64,000 nt of DNA from Dehalococcoidia bacterium (GTDB taxonomy: Bacteria > Chloroflexota > Dehalococcoidia > Bin125). The stretch covers positions 132,468 to 196,467 of the forward strand of contig JAJDXE010000015.1 of NCBI GenBank assembly GCA_022825265.1. Direction: 5' to 3'. Below the pieces are notes generated by a model. It did not search any database. It was not told the origin of the DNA and saw nothing but the letters and a program-made list of their open reading frames with translations. The translations under genes were made by a program, and so were the position numbers. Shown piece by piece: positions 23,000-33,812 of this stretch (its first letter is position 1; each line of letters starts with the position of its first letter).

Positions 23000-24022
23000 A
23001 TGGCTGTGCTGTGGCTTCAGTTTGTCGGGTCTGCCGTCCTGATCCTGCTGGCCGCGCACTTTCTTGCGAGTTCGGCCGACACCGTGGCGGAGCGCACGGG
23101 GTTGGGCCGATCGTTCATTGGGGTGGTGATGCTGGCGACGGCGACGTCGCTGCCGGAGCTGGCCACCGGGATCAGTTCAATCGCCCTGCTCGATGCGCCC
23201 GACCTGGCGATCGGCGACGCCTTCGGCAGCAACCTGTTCAACCTGCTGATCATTGGCCTGGCGGATATCTACTGGCAGAACGGTCCGGTGCTGAATGCGG
23301 TCACGCGGACCTCGGTGATGGTCGGCGCGTTGGGCGCCGGTCTGATCGGTCTGGCGACGCTGGCGATCTTCATCTACAGCGAGACCGACGTGACCGCCGA
23401 ATGGTTGATCAGCCCGCTGACGATCGTGCTGATCCTCGGTTTCGTCGCGGCGATGTATCTGATCTACCGACACGACCGGCAGACCAGGGAATCGGAGAGC
23501 GCGGACGAGGCGCCGCCCGAGCCTGAGCCCGGCCGTCAGCACCAGTCGCTGTCGAGGGCGCTGCTGTTCTACGTCGTGTCGGCGGCGATCGTCGTCGCGG
23601 CGGCTGTCTGGCTGGCCGATGTGGGCGAGCAGATCGCCGAGACGATGCACTGGGAGGAGAGTTTCGTCGGCACGCAGTTCCTGGCGATCAGTACGTCTCT
23701 GCCGGAGATCGGGACTTCGTTCGCGGCGTTGCGTCTGAACGCGCCGGACCTGGCGATCACCAACGTACTGGGCAGCAACGTGTTCAACATGGGGATCGTG
23801 CTGTTCTTCGACGACATCGCCTTTACGGACGGGGTGATCTGGTCTGCGGTGTCGACGGTGCACATGCTCTCCGGGTTGATCGCCGTGCTGATGACGATGG
23901 TCGTGATCGTGGGAATCATGACCAGGCCGAGAGGCACTGGAAAACGGATCTGGACGCCTGAGGGCGCCACGCTGGTCGGCGCCTATGGAGGCGCGAGCGC
24001 GTTGTTGTACCTGTTGGCCTGA
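23000..24022 (+). CDS. Na+/Ca2+-exchanger-type cation antiporter
   Basis: The 340-residue membrane protein has the two inverted NCX repeats that exchange Ca2+ or other cations for Na+ or H+. The alpha-1 repeat is ATATSLPELATGISS plus GDAFGSNLFNLLI (about residues 35-80). The alpha-2 repeat is AISTSLPEIGTSFAA plus ITNVLGSNVFNMGIV (about 225-270). Both keep the ion-binding Glu. A hydrophilic loop rich in Glu and Pro separates the halves, and about ten membrane segments are visible. It has no clear operon partner. It is similar in form to YrbG-like proteins. Confidence 0.9.
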   Translation: MAVLWLQFVGSAVLILLAAHFLASSADTVAERTGLGRSFIGVVMLATATSLPELATGISSIALLDAPDLAIGDAFGSNLFNLLIIGLADIYWQNGPVLNAVTRTSVMVGALGAGLIGLATLAIFIYSETDVTAEWLISPLTIVLILGFVAAMYLIYRHDRQTRESESADEAPPEPEPGRQHQSLSRALLFYVVSAAIVVAAAVWLADVGEQIAETMHWEESFVGTQFLAISTSLPEIGTSFAALRLNAPDLAITNVLGSNVFNMGIVLFFDDIAFTDGVIWSAVSTVHMLSGLIAVLMTMVVIVGIMTRPRGTGKRIWTPEGATLVGAYGGASALLYLLA

Positions 24023-24040
24023 GGTTGAGCCGACGCTGGG

Positions 24041-25129
24041 TTACGGCTCCGCCGCCGCGTCTGCCCGGTTTCGCGCTCGGCGCGCTGCGAATCGACCGGT
24101 CCCGGTGAAGAAGTCCATCAACGCGATCGCGATCGCGGCCAGCGGCACGGCGACGAAGGCTCCCATGATCCCCCACAGCGCGCCGCCGGTGGAGACGGCG
24201 AGGATCACGAGCATCGGGTGCAGTGAGATCGAGCGGCCGAGGATGAAGGGGGCCATCACGTTGCCCTCGATTTGCTGAACGGCGAGAACCAGTCCGCCGA
24301 CGATCAACGCGGCGGTGACGCCTTCGGTCGCCAGGGCAATCAGGAACGCGGCCAGACCGGCCAGTACGGCTCCGAGGACGGGAATGAACGCTCCGAAGAA
24401 GGTCAATACAGCCAACGGCAGGGCAAACGGGATACCGATGATGACCAGGCCGATCCCGATCAGGAGGGCGTCCATGAAGGCGACGATGGTGACGCCGCGG
24501 AAGTACTTGCCGAGCGTGTCGAAGAGTCCCGACGAGAGCACAAGGAAGTCTCGCCGATGCTTGCCGCCGATGCGCCTGGCGATGCCTCGCTGCATTGACT
24601 CGGCGTCTTTGACGAGCAGGAAGGTCAAGACCGCCAGCAGGATGATTCCGGCCAGTAGCTCGGCAGCGAGGCGGACGCCTGAGAAGACGCCGCCGGCAAT
24701 CGTGTCGGCGTTGCCGCGGGCGCTGTCCAGCACGTCGTCGATCGCTTCATCGATCTGTTCGTCGGAGATTCCGGCCCAGTCGCCGACCGATTGCAGGACC
24801 TCGGTGAAGCCAGCCTCGATGTCGACTTCGAGTTCGGCGAACTCGGAGGTCAGGGTGTCGATGGTGAAGTAACCGATCGCTCCCAACACGGCGAGCCCGG
24901 CGATCACGACGGCGATCGCGGAGAGCACATTGTTGAGGCCTCGGCGCATGAGCAGATGCTTGGCCGGTAAGAGGGCGGCAGACAGAATCAACGCGGCCAG
25001 GAGCGGCAGGAAGATGAGCCGCAGACGGTCGATGGCGAGGCCCAGCAGGATCAGGAATCCGGCGACCACGATCGCTCGAAGCGCAAATTCGGATACGGTC
25101 TGCAGCCATCGAGGAGCGAGCGAGGTCAT
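24041..25129 (-). CDS. AI-2E/PerM family permease
   Basis: The 362-residue polytopic protein belongs to the PerM (AI-2E transporter, UPF0118) family. It has early hydrophobic segments (LRAIVVAGFLILLG, FLPLLAALILSAALLP) and a long soluble region around residues 70-140. The C-terminal block includes FFGAFIPVLGAVLAG and IEGNVMAPFILGRSISLHPM, a typical family signature. Members have been linked to AI-2 export, Na+/H+ antiport or unknown roles. The frame is open to 25219, but a TATGAT -10 box at 25175-25180 inside that extension supports the start at 25129. Confidence 0.85.
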   Translation of the reverse strand: MTSLAPRWLQTVSEFALRAIVVAGFLILLGLAIDRLRLIFLPLLAALILSAALLPAKHLLMRRGLNNVLSAIAVVIAGLAVLGAIGYFTIDTLTSEFAELEVDIEAGFTEVLQSVGDWAGISDEQIDEAIDDVLDSARGNADTIAGGVFSGVRLAAELLAGIILLAVLTFLLVKDAESMQRGIARRIGGKHRRDFLVLSSGLFDTLGKYFRGVTIVAFMDALLIGIGLVIIGIPFALPLAVLTFFGAFIPVLGAVLAGLAAFLIALATEGVTAALIVGGLVLAVQQIEGNVMAPFILGRSISLHPMLVILAVSTGGALWGIMGAFVAVPLAAIAIALMDFFTGTGRFAARRARNRADAAAEP

Positions 25130-25174
25130 ATGCGGCACAACCGCCAGCGCAACTGGAGCAATGGGCGTGCGCCG

Positions 25175-25180
25175 ATCATA
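25175..25180 (-). promoter_or_regulatory. Putative -10 box of the PerM gene
   Basis: The minus strand reads TATGAT, one mismatch from the sigma-70 consensus, about 45 bases upstream of the chosen start. No good -35 box is seen at the normal distance. It overlaps the last codons of the small cysteine protein gene. Confidence 0.35.
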
Positions 25181-25379
25181 AGTCGCGACCGTCTGGAGGA
25201 TTGTCGACCGAGCGCACATAACCGCTGCAGCGCCGGACCGGCAGCTGCGGGTACCTGGGGAATTTGGGGTCCTCAGCGGCGAGCGCGCAGCGCAGGAAGC
25301 TAGAACCTCGACGCGTCTGGACGAGCCTGGCCCATTGGCAGTCGGCGCAGAGTCCCTGTTGTGGACGCGAACGTGTCAC
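25176..25379 (-). CDS. Small cysteine-rich (zinc-ribbon-like) protein
   Basis: The protein carries the compact pattern CADCQWARLVQTRRGSSFLRC followed 20 residues later by VRRCSGY, giving four cysteines that could bind one zinc. Small proteins of this form, with a Leu-Cys-x-x-Cys opening and a PKFPRYPQLPV-like stretch, recur in Chloroflexi and related bacteria as I recall them; no function is known to me. GTG 25379 gives 67 residues. An upstream ATG at 25469 would add 30 unremarkable residues. It is divergent from the MBL hydrolase gene. Confidence 0.62.
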   Translation of the reverse strand: MTRSRPQQGLCADCQWARLVQTRRGSSFLRCALAAEDPKFPRYPQLPVRRCSGYVRSVDNPPDGRDL

Positions 25380-25406
25380 AGGCTGCGCGTTCTGCGCCGG
25401 AGTTGG

Positions 25407-25436
25407 TTGAAGCAGCGGGAAGGCCGTGCATACGAT
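25407..25436 (+). promoter_or_regulatory. Putative promoter of the MBL hydrolase gene
   Basis: TTGAAG (25407-25412) and TACGAT (25431-25436) are separated by 18 bases. The predicted transcript would have a leader of about 60 bases before the ATG at 25505. It lies antisense within the possible N-terminal extension of the small cysteine protein. Confidence 0.4.
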
Positions 25437-25504
25437 TGTTGGAACGTTCGGCGAGCGCGCCTTCGCCATCCGAGTCCGAAGGCGCGGCGGGGATCTGGGT
25501 CTGG

Positions 25505-26263
25505 ATGCGGCTGACCATTCTGGGTTCCGGGGCGGCGTGCGCTGGCGCGGGCGGCAACAGCTCGGGCTACCTCGTCGAGGACGGCGGAGTTCGCGTCCTG
25601 CTTGACTGTGGACACGGGGTGGCCAGCAGCCTGCTCGCGTTGACGCAACCTGCGGAGATCGACCACATCTTTGTTTCGCATATGCACGCCGATCACTTTA
25701 TCGATCTGCTGCCGCTGCGATTTGCAGTGACGAAGGACATGGGCGGGCTGCCGGAGCGTCGGGGATGTCTCCACCTGCCACCGGGCGGCAGAGCGGCGCT
25801 GACTCAGGTGCTCTCCGCGGTCAGCTTTCCCAGCGACTTCCTGGAAACCGTCTGGAACGTTCGCGAGTATCAGCCCGGCGAGTCGTACACACTGGCAAGC
25901 GGCCTGCAGGTGCGATTGGCCGGAGGCGTCCACTACATTCCCGGCTGGGCCATCCGGATCGACGGGTCGTCCAGCCTGACCTACACCGGCGACACGGCGC
26001 CGTCGGACGCGGTCTGCGAGCTGGCGGCAGGCAGCGACCTGTTGCTGGCCGAAGCGACTCTGGACGAACCCGAGTGCGGTGCGGTCAAGGGTCATCTGAC
26101 CGCGTCGCAGGCCGCCGAGTTGGCGACGAGCGCGCAGGTCGGGCGGCTGATGCTGACCCACTTCTGGTTCGACACCGACCGACAAGCGGTCGCGGATCAG
26201 GCCGCGCCGCATTTCCAGGGCCCGGTGCTGGTGGCGTCGGACGGGTTGGTCACCGAGTTCTAG
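25505..26263 (+). CDS. MBL-fold metallohydrolase (RNase Z-like)
   Basis: The 252-residue protein has the metallo-beta-lactamase fold. It shows LTILGSGAACAGAGGNSSGYLV at the N-terminus (in part), the metal-binding motif SHMHADHFIDLLPL, the later aspartate in SLTYTGDTAPSD, and a C-terminal His in LMLTHFWFDTD. Layout is that of RNase Z/arylsulfatase-like members, but the substrate could be an RNA, phosphodiester or thioester. The start at 25505 fits the conserved LTILGSG strand. The reading frame is open 48 codons further but that part lacks family features. Confidence 0.87.
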   Translation: MRLTILGSGAACAGAGGNSSGYLVEDGGVRVLLDCGHGVASSLLALTQPAEIDHIFVSHMHADHFIDLLPLRFAVTKDMGGLPERRGCLHLPPGGRAALTQVLSAVSFPSDFLETVWNVREYQPGESYTLASGLQVRLAGGVHYIPGWAIRIDGSSSLTYTGDTAPSDAVCELAAGSDLLLAEATLDEPECGAVKGHLTASQAAELATSAQVGRLMLTHFWFDTDRQAVADQAAPHFQGPVLVASDGLVTEF

Positions 26264-26352
26264 GGCAGTTGCGGCCGGGATTGCCAGCTTGCTTGTGTAT
26301 CTGGTTCATCGGTGGCCGGGCGGGTTGGCGTTGGATCGTGGGTTGCGGCAAG

Positions 26353-26367
26353 TAAGCTATGGCTGTG
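26353..26367 (+). promoter_or_regulatory. Putative leaderless promoter of the haem-type ABC ATPase
   Basis: TAAGCT (26353-26358) touches the ATG at 26359 and is exactly six bases before an in-frame GTG at 26365. If the leaderless rule seen elsewhere holds, translation starts at the GTG. The protein would lose two residues. Confidence 0.4.
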
Positions 26368-27174
26368 AGTTCGAACGATCCGGTCCTCAGGGGCGAGTCG
26401 TTGACGGTGCGCGTCGACGACCAGGCGTTGCTGCACGATGTCAGCATGGGCGTCCACGGCGGCGAACTGCTGGGTGTGGTGGGACCGAACGGCGCGGGCA
26501 AGACGACACTGCTGAAGGCGCTCTCGGGCGATCTCGAACTCTCTGCAGGCGCGGTCTACATCGATGATCGGCCGCTGAGCGATTTCGACGCCCGCGAACT
26601 GGCCCGCCGCCGCGCGGTGATGCCGCAGAGCTCGTACCTGCCCTTCCTGTTCACCGCCCACGAAGTGGTGCGGATGGGTCGCGCGCCGTGGGAAGGCGAA
26701 CGCGGCGAACGCGAGCATGGGGCCAAGCTGACCGATTACGCGATGAGCCTGACCGATACGCGCGACTACGCGGTGCGGGCCTACCCGACGCTGTCGGGCG
26801 GCGAGCAGTCGCGCGTCACGCTGGCCAGAGTGCTGGCCCAGGAGACGCCGATTCTGTTGATCGACGAGCCGACCGCGCACCTCGATCTGCGGCACCAGCA
26901 TCTTGTCCTGCAACTGGCTCGCGAGCTGGCCTCAGAGGGCGCGGCCGTGGTTGCGGTGCTGCACGATCTCAATCTGGCGGCGATGTACGTCGACACGGCG
27001 CTGGTTCTGCATCGAGGCGAGCTAGTCGCGTCAGGACCAGTAGAGGAGTCGTTGCATCCGGACTTGCTCGGACCGGTCTTCGGCATGGAGTTCGTGCTTC
27101 AGCCGCATCCGGACCTAGAACGTCCGATGCTGGTTCCTCTGCCGGCCTCGGTCTCGCACGAGCGAGGAATCTGA
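26359..27174 (+). CDS. ABC transporter ATPase of the haem/siderophore class (HmuV-like)
   Basis: The 271-residue ATPase has Walker [10 protein letters not shown], the Q-loop RAVMPQSSYLPFLFTAHEVV, the signature TLSGGEQSRVTLARVL and Walker B ILLIDEPTAHLD. AVLHDLNLAAMY then carries the switch His. RAVMPQ-S plus GRAPW resembles HmuV, the ATPase for haem import. No permease or binding protein is adjacent, so it must work with distant subunits or is mis-assigned within the FepC/BtuD group. It lies upstream of the iron-sulfur operon, which fits an iron role. Confidence 0.82.
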   Translation: MAVSSNDPVLRGESLTVRVDDQALLHDVSMGVHGGELLGVVGPNGAGKTTLLKALSGDLELSAGAVYIDDRPLSDFDARELARRRAVMPQSSYLPFLFTAHEVVRMGRAPWEGERGEREHGAKLTDYAMSLTDTRDYAVRAYPTLSGGEQSRVTLARVLAQETPILLIDEPTAHLDLRHQHLVLQLARELASEGAAVVAVLHDLNLAAMYVDTALVLHRGELVASGPVEESLHPDLLGPVFGMEFVLQPHPDLERPMLVPLPASVSHERGI

Positions 27175-27230
27175 TTCGCCGTCCGGTGGGCTGCGTCGCA
27201 GACGACAGAGGTTGACTGGCCGCCTGAGAA

Positions 27231-27260
27231 TTGGTCGTGTTTTTCTGCGATTTGTGTATA
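27231..27260 (+). promoter_or_regulatory. Putative promoter of the suf operon
   Basis: TTGGTC (27231-27236) and TGTATA (27255-27260) are 18 bases apart in an AT-rich island (TTTTTCTGCGATTTGTGTA) unusual for this GC-rich region. It is about 100 bases before sufR, leaving room for a regulated leader. I could not pick out a convincing SufR operator. Confidence 0.4.
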
Positions 27261-27358
27261 TTTGCGAAGCGTTGGCGATAAACTCACAGATACCACCCTC
27301 CAGGCGGCACACCATGGCAAGTCTCGCCGACCGGTAGGCGTGGAGACGGGAGGCCCCA

Positions 27359-28006
27359 ATGCGGCCACGAGAAACTCGAACGAGCCTGCTCGAACGCGTC
27401 GTTGAGCTGGGCGGCGCCACCGTCGCGCAACTGTCGGAGGAGCTGGATATCTCCGACGCGACCGTGCGGCGTCACCTGGATCGGCTCGAGGCTGAAGGCC
27501 TCCTGCAGGTCGAGGCGTTGCGCCGAGGGCCGGGTCGACCTTCCTACCTCTACCGCGCGACCGATACCGGAGTCAGGTCGGTCCGTGATCACACACCTCA
27601 GTTGGCAGATCGCCTGCTGAGTGAAATGACTCGTTTGCAGATCGAGCAATCGACGATTTCGGAAGCGCTGGCCGATCAGGTTGCCGAGGCGCATCGCGCC
27701 GAGGTGCCGAACGGTTCCCTGGAACAGCGAGTCGACGCTGTGGTGGACGCGTTGCGCCCGGAGGGCATCCTCGACCACTGGCAGCGCACCGACAACGAGC
27801 TCAAACTGGTCAACAACGCCTGCCCGTACATCAGCGCCGCGTCAACCAGTTCATGCGTCTGCGACGCGGATCGGTTGACGATCGAAAAGCTGCTGGGCGT
27901 CGAGGTGGAACAGACGGAGCGCCTGGCCAAGGGCGACGACGGCTGTGTCTACATCGTGCCGCTGGAGCCGATTTCATTCGATGCGGAATTCAAGCAGGCC
28001 GTCTAG
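27359..28006 (+). CDS. sufR: Iron-sulfur-sensing repressor SufR
   Basis: The 215-residue regulator has an N-terminal winged helix (GGATVAQLSEELDISDATVRR, residues 18-38) and a C-terminal domain with cysteines at about 155, 166, 168 and 196. The C-terminal contexts NNACPYIS, SSCVCDADR and KGDDGCVYIV match the cluster-binding residues of cyanobacterial and actinobacterial SufR. That protein binds an Fe-S cluster and represses the suf operon when clusters are sufficient. Position as first gene of the operon agrees. The CVCD pair provides one more Cys than the three I remember as conserved. Confidence 0.88.
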   Translation: MRPRETRTSLLERVVELGGATVAQLSEELDISDATVRRHLDRLEAEGLLQVEALRRGPGRPSYLYRATDTGVRSVRDHTPQLADRLLSEMTRLQIEQSTISEALADQVAEAHRAEVPNGSLEQRVDAVVDALRPEGILDHWQRTDNELKLVNNACPYISAASTSSCVCDADRLTIEKLLGVEVEQTERLAKGDDGCVYIVPLEPISFDAEFKQAV

Positions 28007-28065
28007 CGAACGGCTTCAGGACTGTCTGTTGGAGGACGGGCCGGACAATAGAAAGCAACCGGTGA

Positions 28066-30245
<2,180 letters not shown>

Positions 30246-30308
30246 TCAAATCTCCCTTCTCAGCCATGTCATCAAGTGGGTCGTCAAGTGGACAGTGAGG
30301 GGCGGTCG

Positions 30309-31682
30309 ATGACGCAGGCCACGCTCGACGCTCAATCTGCCGAATCGTCGGATGCGGAGTTCAAGCCCGATGACCTGCGCGATCAGGTCTCGGCGCTGAG
30401 CCGCGCCAAGGGCGAACCAGACTGGCTGCTGGCCTTTCGGCTCGCCAGCCTTGAGCAAGCGCTCGGGATGGAATGGTGGACCGGCCAGGAAGAGTCCTGG
30501 CGCAGGACGCCGCAGGATCGACTACCGCGCCGAGCGCGCGTCGGACACGTCGCCGGCGGCTCGAATGGCACCTCGATCTCCGTTCCTCCCCACGTGTTCG
30601 CCCCTGACGCGCATGCCGGCATGGTTCACCAGATCGACGGCCGAGTGGCCGCATCCGACCTCGCCGACGAAGCCCGCGCCCAGGGAGTGATCATCAAGCC
30701 GCTCTCGGTCGCAGCACGAGAACATGCCGGCCTGATCCAGGAGTGGTTGGGCGCCGTCGGTCCGCCGCAGGACCGCTACGACGCGTTTGGTCGAGCGCTC
30801 TGGACCCAGGGCGTCTTCGTTTATGCGCCGCGCGGTGCGGTGGTCGATGAGTCGTTGTTCTATCTGATCACGCAGGACGTGGCACGGGGAGATCACTGGC
30901 ACTACACGCTGGTCGTCGCCGAGCGCGAGTCGCAGATTTCGTTGATCGACGCCGGGGACGCCAACGATCGCCGGGCCGAGATCGGAGAGACTCCGCTGAT
31001 CCACGCCTCGGTTGAACTGATTGCCGAGGACGGAGCCAAACTCCAGTTCGCTTCGGTCCAGCGCTGGCATCGGCAGACGGCGGCCATTTCAACGACCCGC
31101 GGCCGGGTCGGCCGCGACGCAACGATCCAAGTTACGACCGCCGCCTTTGGGGCCGACCTGGACAAGCAGCGGATCGACATCGATATGTCGCAGAACGGCG
31201 GCTACGCCGACATCCGCGGCCTGTTCGTCGGCGACGGTAACCAGCACATCGAGCACGTCACGCGACAGCATCACAAGGGCGTCGGCGCGACCAGCGACCT
31301 GCTGATCCGCGGCGTCCTGACCGACGAGTCGCAGGCCGTCCAGTACGGCCTGATCCGGATCGAACCCGAGGGTCAGAAGACCAACGCACATCAGACGATG
31401 CGCAACCTGCTGCTCGACGACGGCGCCGGCGCTGATCCGATCCCGATGCTGGAGATCGAGGCCGACGACGTGAAGTGCTCGCACGCCGCCGCCGTCGGTC
31501 CGGTCGACCCGGATCAACTTTTCTATCTCCAGGCACGCGGCATCCCGCCCAAGGTCGCGGAGCGCATGGTTGTGCGCGGCTTCCTCGCCGAGATCGCCGA
31601 CGGCGTCCCGGACGAGCACATGCGCGACGTGATCGACGAACTGGTCGAGATCCAGCTGGAACCGGCGAAGGGGGCCTCGTGA
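30309..31682 (+). CDS. sufD: Fe-S cluster assembly protein SufD
   Basis: The 457-residue partner of SufB has the same beta-helix architecture. Visible signs are AKGEPDWLLAFRLASLEQALG near the N-terminus, RGAVVDESLFYLITQD, RQHHKGVGATSDLLIRGVL (His-rich stretch near residue 320) and the C-terminal QARGIPPKVAERMVVRGFL. The start at 30309 has a GAGGGGCGG-like site. An in-frame GTG at 30276 would add 11 residues. The stop overlaps the downstream Rieske gene start. Confidence 0.93.
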   Translation: MTQATLDAQSAESSDAEFKPDDLRDQVSALSRAKGEPDWLLAFRLASLEQALGMEWWTGQEESWRRTPQDRLPRRARVGHVAGGSNGTSISVPPHVFAPDAHAGMVHQIDGRVAASDLADEARAQGVIIKPLSVAAREHAGLIQEWLGAVGPPQDRYDAFGRALWTQGVFVYAPRGAVVDESLFYLITQDVARGDHWHYTLVVAERESQISLIDAGDANDRRAEIGETPLIHASVELIAEDGAKLQFASVQRWHRQTAAISTTRGRVGRDATIQVTTAAFGADLDKQRIDIDMSQNGGYADIRGLFVGDGNQHIEHVTRQHHKGVGATSDLLIRGVLTDESQAVQYGLIRIEPEGQKTNAHQTMRNLLLDDGAGADPIPMLEIEADDVKCSHAAAVGPVDPDQLFYLQARGIPPKVAERMVVRGFLAEIADGVPDEHMRDVIDELVEIQLEPAKGAS

Positions 31683-31990
31683 GCCTCGAACAGGTCGGCA
31701 ATCTCGATGAGATCGAACCCGGCACGGCGCGAGTCGTCGAGGTCGGCGGTCAGAGCATCGCGCTCTGCCGAGTCGAAGACGGCGATCTCTACGCGATCGA
31801 GAATCGCTGCACCCACGACGATGGCCCCCTCGGCGAAGGCGAACTCGATGGCGACCGGATCGAGTGTCCGCGCCATGGGGCGCTGTTCGATGTGACCAGC
31901 GGCCGGGCGGTCACGTTGCCTGCAATCGGCAAGGTGCGCTGCTTCGCCGTCTCGATCGACGACGGCCAGGTCCAGATCGAAGTTGACTGA
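31679..31990 (+). CDS. Rieske-type [2Fe-2S] ferredoxin in the suf operon
   Basis: The 103-residue protein has the two Rieske ligand motifs: NRCTHDDGPLGEG (Cys-x-His) and IECPRHGALFD (Cys-x-x-His). These bind one [2Fe-2S] cluster. It resembles the ferredoxin subunits of aromatic dioxygenases, the name usually given to genes in this position. Actinobacterial suf operons carry a similar gene, so a role in electron supply to cluster assembly is plausible. The GTG overlaps the sufD stop as GTGA, and sufS begins one base after its stop. Confidence 0.9.
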   Translation: MSLEQVGNLDEIEPGTARVVEVGGQSIALCRVEDGDLYAIENRCTHDDGPLGEGELDGDRIECPRHGALFDVTSGRAVTLPAIGKVRCFAVSIDDGQVQIEVD

Positions 31991-31991
31991 C

Positions 31992-33245
31992 ATGACGGCT
32001 GCGACGAAGGGGACACCGCTTGACACGGCCGCGATTCGGGCGCAGTTTCCCATCCTCGCGCGCGAGGTCCACGGCCACCCGCTGGTCTACCTCGATAACG
32101 CGGCGACAACGCAGAAGCCTCAGGCGGTGATCGACGCCTTGACCGGCTACTACTCGACGATGAACGCCAACATCCACCGAGGTCTGCACACCCTGGCCGA
32201 GGAGGCGACAGCCGCCTACGAGCACGTTCGCAAGCAAGTGGCCGAGTTCATCGGCGCGAGCAGCCACCGTGAGGTCGTCTTCACCCGCAACACGACCGAG
32301 TCACTTAACCTGCTCGCCTACACGCTCGGCGCTCGGTTGAAACCCGGCGATGAGATCGTGCTGACGGCCGCCGAGCACCATTCCAACCTCGTCCCCTGGC
32401 AGCTAGTCACGCAGCGGACCGGCGCTGTCCTGCGGTTCATTGAACTCAACGACGACCAGCAGATCGATGTCGATACCGCGCGCGCCGCAATCAACGCCAA
32501 CACCCGCATTGTCTCCATTGTTCACATGTCCAACGTGCTCGGTAGCATCGCTCCCGTTGCCGAGATTGCCGAGATGGCCCGAGCCGTTGGCGCGACGATG
32601 ATCGTCGATGCTGCGCAGAGCGCGCCGCACATCCCGGTCGATGTCGGCGAACTCGGCGCCGACTACCTCGCCTTTTCCGCCCACAAGATGCTGGGACCGA
32701 CCGGCGTCGGCGTGCTCTGGGGCCGGCAGGAACTGCTGGCCGACCTCGACCCGTTTCTGGGCGGCGGCGAGATGATCAGCGTGGTCACGCGGGAGGAATC
32801 ATCCTGGGCCGCGCTGCCACACAAGTTCGAGGCGGGCACGCCGAACATTGCCGATGTGATCGCCTTCGGCGCAGCGCTCGATTTCCTCAACGAGATTGGC
32901 ATGGACGCCATCGCCGCTCACGACGCCGAACTGACCGAGTATGCCGTCGATCGACTCTCGCGGCTCGAGGGTCTCGACATCTACGGCCCAGCCGATCCGG
33001 CCGAGCGCTCGGCGGTGATCGCGTTCAACTACCGCGATATTCATTCCCACGACGTGGCGACGATCCTCGATCGCAGCGGCGTCGCGATCCGGGCCGGACA
33101 TCACTGCGCTCAGCCGCTGATGCGGACACTCGGCGTGCCGGCGACCGCTCGCGCATCCTTCTATCTCTACAACGAACGCTCGGAGATCGACGCGCTGGTC
33201 GACGGCCTGTTGGAAGCGGGCGAGCGATTCGGCTTCGAACGGTGA
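31992..33245 (+). CDS. sufS: Cysteine desulfurase SufS
   Basis: The 417-residue PLP enzyme takes sulfur from cysteine for Fe-S assembly. It shows VYLDNAATTQKP, AEHHSNLVPWQL, SVLAFSAHK-like LAFSAHKMLGPTGVGVLWG (PLP lysine) and the group-II active-site cysteine loop RAGHHCAQPLMRTLG. Group II enzymes need an activating partner, supplied by sufU next door. The ATG 31992 was preferred to a TTG at 31983 because it follows the Rieske stop directly. Length is normal. Confidence 0.95.
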   Translation: MTAATKGTPLDTAAIRAQFPILAREVHGHPLVYLDNAATTQKPQAVIDALTGYYSTMNANIHRGLHTLAEEATAAYEHVRKQVAEFIGASSHREVVFTRNTTESLNLLAYTLGARLKPGDEIVLTAAEHHSNLVPWQLVTQRTGAVLRFIELNDDQQIDVDTARAAINANTRIVSIVHMSNVLGSIAPVAEIAEMARAVGATMIVDAAQSAPHIPVDVGELGADYLAFSAHKMLGPTGVGVLWGRQELLADLDPFLGGGEMISVVTREESSWAALPHKFEAGTPNIADVIAFGAALDFLNEIGMDAIAAHDAELTEYAVDRLSRLEGLDIYGPADPAERSAVIAFNYRDIHSHDVATILDRSGVAIRAGHHCAQPLMRTLGVPATARASFYLYNERSEIDALVDGLLEAGERFGFER

Positions 33246-33267
33246 TTGCCGACGGGGGAGCGTACGC

Positions 33268-33777
33268 ATGACGAGCAATCGGGAGTCCCAGAACCCGATC
33301 GATCTGGATGACCTCTACCGCGACGTCATTCTCGACCACTACCGGAGTCCAAGAAATCGCGGTGCGCGAGACGACGCAACGATATCGGCGGAGGGCTTCA
33401 ATCCCTCTTGCGGCGACGAGATCCAGCTCTCGGTCGCCATCCTGGACGGAACAGTCAACGGACTGGGATTCGGCGGCAGCGGCTGCTCGATCTCGCAGAG
33501 TTCCGCTTCGATGATGACCGAGGCAATGACCGGGCGCTCGCTGGAATCCGCCCGCGAGATGTCGAAACACGTCCAACAGATGCTCACCGACGATACGTTC
33601 GACCTCGACGCGGTCGATCTCGGAGACCTCGAAGCGCTCTCCGGCGTGGCCAAGTTTCCCGTGCGGATCAAGTGCGGGCTGCTCGCCTGGAAGGTGCTCG
33701 ACCAGGCCCTCGCCAACGCCAGCGGCGAGTCCGTGAGCGACGACAGCGACATTCCCACCCGCGTGACCAGCGGTTAG
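33268..33777 (+). CDS. sufU: Zinc-dependent sulfurtransferase SufU
   Basis: The 169-residue IscU-like protein accepts sulfur from SufS. Cysteines sit at about 48 (GFNPSCGD, with Asp 50), 73 (GSGCSIS) and 136 (RIKCGLLAW). The spacer after the second Cys is longer than in IscU, which is diagnostic for SufU. The C-terminal tail of about 25 polar residues is unremarkable. A GGGAG site precedes the ATG. It lies 22 bases after sufS in the same operon. Confidence 0.94.
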   Translation: MTSNRESQNPIDLDDLYRDVILDHYRSPRNRGARDDATISAEGFNPSCGDEIQLSVAILDGTVNGLGFGGSGCSISQSSASMMTEAMTGRSLESAREMSKHVQQMLTDDTFDLDAVDLGDLEALSGVAKFPVRIKCGLLAWKVLDQALANASGESVSDDSDIPTRVTSG

Positions 33778-33812
33778 ATTCAGAACACACCCGACAGGGA
33801 GAGGAGACTCAC

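Noticed and set aside
24041..25219. PerM start at 25219
   Set aside because: A TATGAT box lies inside the extension, and the family N-terminus fits the ATG at 25129.
31475..31990. Upstream start of the Rieske gene inside sufD
   Set aside because: The GTG at 31679 overlaps the sufD stop and yields a normal-length Rieske protein.
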